From: Pavlovales sp. CCMP2436
Lineage: Eukaryota; Haptophyta; Pavlovophyceae; Pavlovales
Length of the DNA stretch: 18,664 bases
Direction of reading: 5' to 3'
NCBI GenBank assembly: GCA_026770615.1
Contig: MU631397.1
Span: 43,052 to 61,715, forward strand
Shown here: piece by piece, positions 8,518 through 15,400 of the stretch
Numbering within the stretch: the first letter of the stretch is position 1
Layout: each line of letters starts with the position of its first letter
Position numbers and translations under genes: made by a program
Notes under the pieces: model-generated
What the model was told of the DNA's origin: nothing
The model's database searches: none
What the model saw: the letters and a program-made list of their open reading frames with translations, nothing else

Positions 8518-9802
8518 TTACATCCCACCGGTCCTCCGTATGGCCATCAGTTTGTCCATAGTCTTGTTGTGGACGCCGAAAACAATCCCGACTGCGTCAC
8601 GACCGCCCTTTGTGTCGAGGTTTACATACCTCTGGATGATTTTCTGAAGAATTATTTCATTTGACATTAGGCGCGAGATTTGGTTGTTCTCATCCTGCAG
8701 TGATTTGGCAGGCCGTGTCCGAAGATCTGACATTTTTCCAATTCCTCTCAACTCGTCATTCGTGAGACCCAGGTTGAGCCCCTCCAGCTGCATTTGACGT
8801 CTCGTTTTTGTAGGCGGTGACTGATAATCTTCATACGCCATGGACGAGGACGCCTCTGGTAATTCGGTGTGCGCTAATGCAATTGTTGCTTTCCGACCCG
8901 CACTCTTCGTCCTGGTGAGGGCTGGGGTGGCTTTCTTAACGGGGACATTGCCGAGCGGACTAGGTGTTGGTGGTGACGGAGTGGCCGGCGAGATTGTGAC
9001 AGCTGGGAGTCCACTGAGCACCTGTAGCGGCCTGTTTGGCGTTGTCGTGACAGCTGGGAGACCACTGAGGACCTAATGGAGACTGGAAAGGCGCCGGAAC
9101 GACCGGGCTTGGATATTGGAGGGGCGAGCGAGTTACTAGCTGGGGCGACTGGAAAGCTTGAACGCTACGAACATTTGGAGAGTATGGGGTTGGCATTAAC
9201 GGTTCGGGTAAAGGCTGGGTAGGGACGTACTCTGGTTGGGGGTCGTAGGTTGTCGGCGGCATGATCCCCGAATTTTGAATTGGTCTGCGTATTGGTTGTG
9301 CTCCTAGAGCGCGAGCTCGCATTCCGGTTGGAGACAAAAGTGGGTTGTATATGACGCGTGGACCTCCACCGACACCTTGACGAGCAGCAAAGTTTTTCCG
9401 CTGGGCAGTGAATGGCTGAAGTCGCTCGGGAATCACTGTGCGGTTTAAAAATGGAGTTCCATCCGTGTCATCGGTGTAGATCACAGGCTGGTATGCCGTT
9501 GATAACGATTTTGCAACCCGCTCGGTGCGATCCAACATGATTTTTGTGTTTTGTGGGATTATCACCGGTATCTGGCTCAACACGAGTTTCTCGCTGAGGG
9601 CATGGTGGTGCACTCCGGTCCAATACTGAGGTCTCCCAGAAACAAAGATCGGGTGAAGTGCTCCATCATAAGGCTGTCCGTTCAAAACGAAATTTCTTGT
9701 GCGATTGCGAGGATCGGTGTCGAGCCAGTTCATCATTTTGTCGGTGTTGAGATTGTAAACCGCTTTTTTTTGGTTTCTTATTGGTATGCCATAAACGGAC
9801 AT
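8518..9802 (-). pseudogene. Unrecognised possible virion protein, about 425 residues, one frame change
   Basis: The N-terminal frame (ATG at 9802, 280 residues) and C-terminal frame (8518-9021) overlap and together read as one protein broken near 9075. The N-terminal part is globular-looking, with FVLNGQPYDGALHPIFVSGRP and IPQNTKIMLDRTERVAKSL. The middle is rich in Pro, Gln and Ser, and the C-terminus is helical and charged. A 51-bp direct repeat (8996-9021 and 9047-9072) encodes LSGLPAVT twice. The ATG lies one base after the stop codon of the packaging ATPase, so the two were co-expressed. Position in the morphogenesis block suggests a structural or assembly role, but I know no family for it. 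Confidence 0.5.
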
Positions 9803-9803
9803 T

Positions 9804-10575
9804 TTAATTTGATTTTATCTTGTTTTTCGTGCATGTCAGTTTGGCAAACTTATTATGAAGAAGTGCGTTTGAGACGTCTAAGAACATGAACCGGTGCGAG
9901 TCTCCTCCTGGGGGGAAGCAGTGGTTGTACAGCTCCTGGAACTCGGCCTTATCACGAGGAACGAGCTCGTCTCGAATAGAATCCAATTCTCTTAAATTGC
10001 TGACTCGGAACATAAACAGGGCTGAAATGAGCTTTCGAATCGTCAATGGGATCGAACGGTACGTCTCCGTAATTACCCATATGCTCACACGTAAATGTCG
10101 CCTGCTGTAAATGAGCTTCTCGAATGATTGCCGCAGTGTATTATCCTTCAAACTTGCCATGAAATCGTCTACGATCACAAGCGTGTTCTGCTTCTTTTTT
10201 GATCTTATCTCCAGTTTTGCTATCAGTGCCTCGAGTGAATCATTGGTGAGTTCGTGGTGGACCTTGTCGTGATTTTGAAGAGTGAGTCAGCCATGGATGC
10301 GAATGATGTTGCCTGCACGAACAAATGAACTGCATCGAACACCCCGGCGTAAATTACAGGATCCGTCTGAGTCAAAAGTGCCGTGCTAAAGATGTCTTAC
10401 CGGATCTGGGTGGACCTAAGAAAACCGCAAACATAGCTTGGTTTGCAAGAGGAGGCGGGACTGGGCCCAACTGTGAGTCCACTGAGAACCTCGGAATTGT
10501 AAGCGAGATGTTATTTTCCTCCTCTACCACGTTTGCCGATTTTACAGATATGTCTTCGGTTGGATGTTCTGCCAT
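9804..10575 (-). pseudogene. Genome-packaging ATPase (FtsK/HerA, A32-like), two frame changes
   Basis: This is the motor that pumps viral DNA into the capsid by ATP hydrolysis. The Walker A loop GPPRSGKTS is at residues 54-62 of the first frame (10390-10416). The Walker B strand LVIVDDF lies near 10160-10180. A conserved downstream segment (WVITETYRSIPLTIRKLISALFMF, given here in part as ITETYRSIPLTIRKL) is typical of A32-like ATPases. The first frame ends at 10372 (RHF, stop). The continuation is in a second frame to about 10275 and a third from there to 9804, so two single-base changes break the gene. Restored length would be about 257 codons, a normal size for the family. It is followed after one base by the gene at 8518-9802. 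Confidence 0.85.
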
Positions 10576-10608
10576 CGTGTTTTTGTGTATAACATAACCC
10601 TTTATTTT

Positions 10609-11048
10609 TTATATGTATTGCATCGGCGGTCTTGAAGTTGGTTGCATCTGGTATCTGAGAGGAGGCTGTGGAGGTGGCTGTGTTGGCTCTTCTGTTTTGC
10701 TTTCTTCTTGACGATTTGTCGCTGAAGCATCTGTGTTAAACCCGTATTTTGACGCGAGCTTGACAGCCAACTCGTATTCTGTGATTGCATCGCTTTGCTT
10801 TTTTACCTCTAAAGCCGCAGCAGCACGAGTGGCTTTTGCATCCGCTAGAATTTCCAATCTGCGAGCATTTTCCTTTAGGTAGTTCAGTTTCTGTTTTTCT
10901 GAGAGGGTGCGTTTAACTTTTACAGGTGGTGCCACGTCTAACGTTTCATGAACAGGTGCCTGGATGGGTGTCTGGACTGGTGAAATTTTACTTCAGTTTC
11001 TTCCTCGATTATTGTGTTTGATTGCTGGGGGATTTGTATCTTTTCCAT
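10609..11048 (-). pseudogene. Small charged helical protein with one frame change
   Basis: The main frame (10609-10935, open a little further upstream) has a basic, Ala/Lys/Glu-rich helix, such as LSEKQKLNYLKENARRLEIL and AALEVKKQSD, that could form a coiled coil. It ends in a Pro/Gln-rich tail (PTQPPPQPPLRYQMQP). A likely start is the ATG at 11048 in another frame (MEKIQIPQQS...), joined near 10986; the 440-base total is one short of full codons, as a one-base deletion would give. I do not recognise it. It lies just upstream of the ATPase on the same strand and diverges from the penton gene. A scaffold or DNA-binding role is possible but unsupported. Confidence 0.45.
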
Positions 11049-11238
11049 TGTGATCGAGAATTGTTTCTATGATATACATCGCCGACATTTTAAATAAAAA
11101 TAGTACAAAAAGAGTCCAAAACGAGTCCAAAAAGAGTCTAAATATGGTGGATAGGAATTGTGGATAAAAATGACAAGCGATAACACACAGATGGTTCTTC
11201 ATCGGCTCTTCCTAGCATCAAAATAGGCTGATCGGTAC
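11049..11238. promoter_or_regulatory. Divergent intergenic region between minus- and plus-strand capsid-module genes
   Basis: About 190 AT-rich bases separate the minus-strand gene start (11048) from the penton start (11239). The region includes AAATAAAAA at 11092-11100 and a run of four 11-bp repeats (11101-11144). As the only divergent junction in the element, it most likely holds the promoters of both transcription units. Confidence 0.45.
11101..11144 (+). repeat. Four 11-bp tandem repeats in divergent promoter region
   Basis: Units tagtacaaaaa, gagtccaaaac, gagtccaaaaa and gagtctaaata follow without gaps. The 11-bp period is near one DNA helical turn, which would put each unit on the same face of the helix. 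This fits an array of binding sites, or curved DNA from phased A-tracts. Confidence 0.7.
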
Positions 11239-11805
11239 ATGATCTCTATTGACCGCACTGACTCGTTATTGTTCGATTCAGCACCGGGCATTTCTCTTAA
11301 ATCACATGAGAATATGTTCGTCCGCGTTCAGTCTGCTAGTATCCCAATTGTGCAATGCAACGTAAATTCAACTAACAACAAGCTCGTTTTGTTTTATGGG
11401 GCGTCCTTGACGTTGACGGCCACGATACCGGTTGGAAACTACACAAGTGGCACTGATCTTGCTACGGCAATGAATTCAACTACCGGGTTTGGCGCGTCTG
11501 GTCTGACCGTCTCTTTTTCGAAATTCTCAAATAAAGTCACGTTTTCTCACAGTCAGTCCGCTTCGATCACAATTGTCACGGCGACATCGACAATGCAGCT
11601 AATAGGCATGAACGAGCTAAATAATCTGGTTATCCCCACGGGCGTTGCAATCACGACACCTCGAATGCTTGATCTTTCAGGGGTCCGGTCTGTAATTATC
11701 GCATGCGAGTCGTTTGAGCTTGAATGCATGGATAGCCTGAAAACCGTGGGAGAGAGCACTACAAACCTTCTTTTTTGCATACCTCAATCGGTTGCATATG
11801 GCGAT

Positions 11806-11927
11806 TGTTGGGATCGGCAATATCGGGCCTTCTTATCTACCACTCGGATAGAAAAGGACGGTCAGCGCTGACCGTCCTTTTCTATCCGAGTGGTAGATAA
11901 GAAGGCCCGATATTGCCGATCCCAACA
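11806..11927. repeat. Perfect 122-bp palindrome, 61-bp arms, no spacer
   Basis: Positions 11806-11866 are the exact reverse complement of 11867-11927, with the centre at gtcagc|gctgac. I checked pairing out to 11806/11927; the next pair (11805/11928) does not match. The left arm continues the penton reading frame (DRQYRAFLSTTRIEK), so the right arm looks like an inverted copy of penton sequence, not a transposon end. Such perfect palindromes arise by fold-back synthesis at a broken end and are unstable in cloning. Confidence 0.95.
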
Positions 11928-12203
11928 TAAGGGTATCTCCGATGGAGTGAGGTTCGACCCGGTTTGTTCTAGCTGTTGTTCCTTCAGCCTGGTTTGTTCT
12001 AGCTGTTGTTCCTTCAGCCTGGTTTGTTCTAGCTGTTGTTCCTTCAGCCTGGTTTGTTCTAGCTGTTGTTCCTTCAGCTTCATGCCTTCTCGCAGTGGCT
12101 CTGCATCTCGAGACGTCGTCTCGTGCGGCCACCTGACCCAGGTGGCGGCTGCCTTTTGATCTCGCAGGGGGCTCCTGCGGGTGCGCGCTCCCGACACATA
12201 GGG
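11867..12203. other. Foreign segment inserted in penton gene
   Basis: Between the palindrome centre and the point where penton-like coding resumes (about 12204-12209) lie the inverted 61-bp copy, a short unique stretch, four 30-bp repeats and a GC-rich tail. The tail has several short hairpins: gagacgtcgtctc, ccacctg-acc-caggtgg and cgcagg-gggct-cctgcg. On the minus strand the whole segment is open for 111 codons and reads a Gln/Glu/Leu-rich coiled-coil repeat. Its GC content and style resemble the host flanks more than the viral interior, so host origin is likely. No clear target-site duplication was found. Confidence 0.55.
11961..12080 (+). repeat. Minisatellite, four 30-bp units
   Basis: Four nearly identical copies start at 11961, 11991, 12021 and 12051. 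On the minus strand each unit reads LKEQQLEQTR, ten residues with heptad-like Leu spacing. The 30-bp period keeps that frame. The unit resembles no viral gene. Confidence 0.92.
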
Positions 12204-12291
12204 GCTACCGTGGTCTTGCGTGATCGATGTTGAGTTGCACTAGCCTTTGATCAAAAATCTTGGGCAATCGCACTATATAGCACAATCTTTG

Positions 12292-12645
12292 ATGCAGTTT
12301 GGATGGTTTCTCGGGCGTGTTGCTGGATTTGGGGCTAGGGCTCTCCCTGCCGTTCAGCGTTTTGGAAATACCGCCGGAGAGTACATTCACAAGGGATATA
12401 TGATTGGAGCTCGTGTTGCAAAACTCGCTAGATCTGGTTTGGACGCGATTTAAAAGAGCGACCTTGGTCGTGTACCGGGCGTAGGTGAGCTCATTGGCGT
12501 CGGTCGGGATGCCACGAACGTGCTTGATATGGCTTCGCGTGCCGCAGGTCGAGCCGGGGACGTTGCTTCGCGCTTTGGACAATCAAAGGAGCTTCGAGGG
12601 CTTACAACCCAGTTTGAACGAACTGCAAACTCACAAAGCGGTTAA
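12292..12645 (+). pseudogene. Small Gly/Ala-rich amphipathic protein between penton and major capsid genes, one nonsense codon
   Basis: A 117-codon frame from the ATG at 12292 is interrupted only by a TAA at 12451; the frame before and after is the same. The first half is hydrophobic and basic (FLGRVAGFGARALPAVQRFG, then GYMIGARVAKLARSGLDAI). The second half is helical with Gly/Ala spacing (VPGVGELIGVGRDATNVL, ASRAAGRAGDVASRFG). Small amphipathic or membrane-active proteins often sit between penton and major capsid genes in Polintons and related viruses, so a minor virion role is plausible by position; I cannot name a family. The start overlaps the presumed end of the penton gene. Confidence 0.55.
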
Positions 12646-12753
12646 TGAATACACACAGAAATACACAGAAAACACAAAAACACAAAAATTAAATTAAGCC
12701 AAAACCATGATGAAAATGAGGTCTCCTGACAATCTCAATTAAATTATCTAGGT

Positions 12754-14049
12754 ATGCTATAACCACCCGTTTTGAGCGCTATATCATCCAAAGCTCTCCC
12801 CGACTATTTTAACTACGTTCCACGCCCGATCGCTCCACCCGCAGAGATGATCCGTCACTATTTGACTTCAACTGGCGGTGGGGCTCCGCAGACTGGTGGC
12901 TCCAAGGCTGAGTTCTCCATCCCGTGATAGAACCTGGGCCTCCACCTCGACCCTTCGTAGACTGTCCTCTCGTTCCAGATCAATAACAACAACACAGGAC
13001 CTATGACGCTTGACGGTGGTGCCCATGCCATTATCCAAAGCATCAACGTCTTCTTCGGAAGCGTGCACATTAGCTCGATTGACGAATACAGCGCTCTTTT
13101 TGCGCTGACCCAGGATTTTACCACGGACCTTGATTCGCTTCGTTCTTCAGGGACGGTTCGCGGCGTGGCCAATTTCCTCCCCGTGGCAGTTGCCATTTCG
13201 GCAAACATCAAGGACGCTTACTACTCACGGAACGGTGCTACGATTGCCGCTGGTGGATCTCTCATGGTGGCCCTTCCGTTGATGTCGGTGCTTGGCACGC
13301 TCGCCATGAAAGACCTGCCCTTCAGCCAACTTCAGGATTCGATAAAGCTCGAGATCAAATGGGCTACACAGACAAATTGGGGCACCGTTGTGGACGCGGC
13401 GTCGGGGCTCTCTGGATGCACTGCATCAGACATAAAGCTTCATATCAGCCAAGTCCGCCTCGATGGTGCCGTGGAGCGCGCGATGTTGGACAGCCTCGGC
13501 GGGATTGTCCACTGCCCTACCCTGGACTATTCCCACTCCAGATCCACCGTGGCCCCGAACGCAGGGTTCATCAGCATGCAGATTCCGATACGCGTGAGTT
13601 AAGCCTGCAACATCTTCGTCGTCCTTCGCGAGTCGGCGGTCACAAACGGGTTCTCTCGAAAGATGATTTCGCAGCGCACCAAGGCTGGGATGATCGATTA
13701 CAGGTTCCGCGTGGGAGCCACAGTGATCCCACAAACGGCCATTAACTGCACAGGTAGTGCTGCCGAGGCCCGCTTTGAACTGGCTCGCACGTTTGGCTCT
13801 GGTGTCGCGGACGCGTCTGCACGCTCGTGCATCTCCGCCGAACAGTTCTTGACAGATGGGTACGCTGTCGGCTTGTCGCTGCAGGCGTTCCCGCAGACTG
13901 ATGCTCTCTCTGACGGTATCTCTACTCGCAACATGCACGTTGTGTTTGAGTCGAAGATTAGCGCAAGCAACCCAGCCTGCTACCTCGACGTCTGGGTGCA
14001 GCACGAGAAGCTCATCGTGTGCCAGAATGGGCTGATGGCGTACTTATGA
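12754..14049 (+). pseudogene. Double-jelly-roll major capsid protein with five in-frame stops
   Basis: One continuous frame of 431 codons from ATG 12754 to TGA 14047 holds a recognisable major capsid protein, the hexon-like shell subunit. Landmarks are GGAHAIIQSINVFFGSVHIS (13015 onward), MVALPLMSVLGTLAMKDLPF (first-to-second barrel region, about 13264-13323), VRLDGAVERAMLDSLGGI, and the C-terminal barrel YRFRVGATVIPQTAINCTGS (about 13696-13755) with a final VCQNGLMAYL. The frame is broken by TAA at 12760 (codon 3), TGA TAG at 12925-12930 (codons 58-59), TAG at 12958 (codon 69) and TAA at 13600 (codon 283), with no frameshift. Length fits the smaller major capsid proteins of Polinton-like viruses. 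If these stops are real, it cannot make a full protein. An internal ATG at 13003 would start after the first four. Confidence 0.87.
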
Positions 14050-14479
14050 AGCTTAAAATCTAAAAAGCCAAAACACCGTAAAATCATCGTAAACAACATC
14101 GATCTTTTGTGAGCTATCACGTTCTAGACGCTCGATTCAAAATGAGATCCGGATGGAAATTCTGCTCTCTCTTTATTGATTCTTTTACCATATATCTTAT
14201 TTATATAGAGTTCTAAAAAATAATCTGAGAATTACAGGGAACAATTTGTACAAATCACAAAAACTATTTTTATAAATTTCTCATATGGGCGCCGTGGGTA
14301 ACCTCCAAAATTTCCCCTATTTTCATCCGAGTGCGCGATTGCTCATTTTGTACCAAGCACATTTCCCCTGTGCTTATCCTTTATGATCGTGCTCAAACCC
14401 GTGCGCGTTCATATTTGATCAGGGATTTGTGTTGTTTCCAAAAAAGATGGGACTCTGGTGTCCTTCCAAAACTTTTAAA
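14050..14479. other. AT-rich non-coding stretch between major capsid gene and right TIR
   Basis: About 430 bases, markedly AT-rich from 14160 to 14285, with no recognisable gene. It probably contains the 3' untranslated region of the capsid transcript. No convincing hairpin terminator or polyadenylation cluster was identified. Confidence 0.5.
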
Positions 14480-15358
14480 AATGATGGCTGCAAATAAGAC
14501 GGGAGGCTGGTTGAGTGGTCCCGCGCGCGGCGACAAAAGACGGGAGGCTCGTGGAAGCAAAAGACGGGAGGCTCGAAAGTGCCAACCAAGTTCATCCCGA
14601 CCGCACCGACAACGACGAACATCCAGACCGCACCGGCAACTACGATGATCGTCCTGGACTCCGACACACCCGGCAACGATGACAACCACACTAAATTCTT
14701 CCACGCACCCACGATGATTGCTTCTACGCCGAGCGCATTGGATCCAACGATGATCGTCCCAGCCCGTGACCCCGAGGACCCCCCGATGAGCTCCTCTGCG
14801 TTGTTGCGTTGTGCGCCTCCATGATCGCTTCGACGTTTTCACACACGCCGCGCCGATGTCCTCGTTTGCATTGTGGATCCTCGATGATCGCGTTTGCATT
14901 GTCGTATTGTGGATCCCCGATGATCGCGTTTGCATTGTTGCATTGTGGATCGCCGATGTCCTCGTTTGCATTGTGGATCCTCGATGATCGCGTTTGCATT
15001 GTCGTATTGTGGATCCCCGATGATCGCGTTTGCATTGTTGCATTGTGGATCGCCGATGTCCTCGTTTGCATTGTGGATCCTCGATGATCGCGTTTGCATT
15101 GTCGTATTGCGGATCCCCGATGATCGCGTCTGCATTGTTGCATTGTGGACCGACCATGATCTCCAGAACGCCCCAACCGCCGTCCAGACACACACGGGCC
15201 ATGGGGGCACGTCTTGGAACCCTGGCCCGCGCGCGACCAAACAAGCCACACACGGGACTCGCGGGAACGCACGGGAAAGACACCGGGATAACCGAGGACA
15301 GGCCGGAATCACAGAGGAAAAGCAAAACTGTCCTGGCTCGTAACTAAACATACACACA
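14480..15358 (-). repeat. Right terminal inverted repeat
   Basis: Reverse complement of the left TIR, longer by about 190 bp mainly because of a 100-bp tandem array (14851-15150) that the left TIR lacks. It includes the three 15-bp AGCCTCCCGTCTTTT copies near its inner end. Long minus-strand open frames run through it and into the flank, but they are shadows of GC-rich repeats. The differences from the left TIR show that the two ends have not been homogenised since insertion. Confidence 0.92.
14851..15150 (+). repeat. Three 100-bp tandem repeats in right TIR
   Basis: Units start at 14851, 14951 and 15051 (cgccgatgtcctcgtttgca), nearly identical. Each unit is itself made of three related sub-repeats of about 36, 36 and 28 bp, each carrying a version of tgatcgcgtttgcattg and separated by ttgtggatc. 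The third unit has a few changes (for example gcggatcc and gcgtctgc). This is higher-order repeat structure. Confidence 0.92.
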
Positions 15359-15364
15359 CGGGGG
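15359..15364 (+). repeat. Target-site duplication, right copy (CGGGGG)
   Basis: Identical to 2775-2780; directly follows the terminal CA of the element. Confidence 0.8.
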
Positions 15365-15400
15365 TCAGGGGCACCGTTGGGCCTCCGCGCGGGGCCCACT

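Larger units (their letters stand above)
11239..12338 (+). pseudogene. Penton-like minor capsid protein, interrupted
   Basis: The frame from the ATG at 11239 matches the pattern of single-jelly-roll penton proteins of Polinton-like viruses: FVRVQSASIPIVQCNV, then TIPVGNYTSGTDLATAMN, IGMNELNN, and TPRMLDLSGVRSVIIACES near residue 150, then LLFCIPQSVAYGD. It proceeds into the left arm of a perfect palindrome at 11806. The C-terminal end appears to resume after a foreign segment, in another frame from about 12209 (VVLRDR, a TGA at 12231, then ALAFDQKSWAIALY), which resembles the usual end of this family. It therefore seems split by about 340 bp. The protein would form the capsid vertices. It is followed by the small Gly/Ala-rich gene and the major capsid gene, the order usual for the class. 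The exact end is uncertain. Confidence 0.72.
2781..15358. mobile_element. Endogenous Polinton-like virus / Polinton element, degenerate
   Basis: A 12,578-bp element bounded by long terminal inverted repeats and a 6-bp target-site duplication, with termini TG...CA. It encodes the hallmark set of the class: a protein-primed-type family B polymerase (5011-8140), a packaging ATPase (9804-10575, minus), a penton-like minor capsid protein (11239 onward) and a double-jelly-roll major capsid protein (12754-14049). It also carries a GIY-YIG-like protein and small hypothetical proteins. The interior is less GC-rich than both flanks. Most large genes carry frame changes or nonsense codons, no integrase is visible and the polymerase palm is missing, so this copy looks unable to replicate or form particles alone. 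Whether it is better called PLV or Polinton needs a capsid phylogeny. Confidence 0.92.

Noticed and set aside
11806..11927. Palindrome as the terminal inverted repeats of a MITE, or as a transcription terminator
   Set aside because: The left arm reads on as penton coding sequence and there is no spacer or target-site duplication. The length and perfection are unlike a terminator.
7524..13602. Reassigned stop codons (TAA/TAG read as Gln)
   Set aside because: TGA also occurs in frame, TAA ends the intact zinc-ribbon gene, and frameshifts in PolB and ATPase show the element is decaying anyway. Not fully excluded, so it is mentioned as an alternative in the capsid finding.
2780..15359. Element boundary one base further out (GTGTG...CACAC, 4-bp GGGG duplication)
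   Set aside because: Possible because of the G-run, but moving the boundary in by one base gives a perfect 6-bp duplication and TG...CA ends, which fits known integrase chemistry better.
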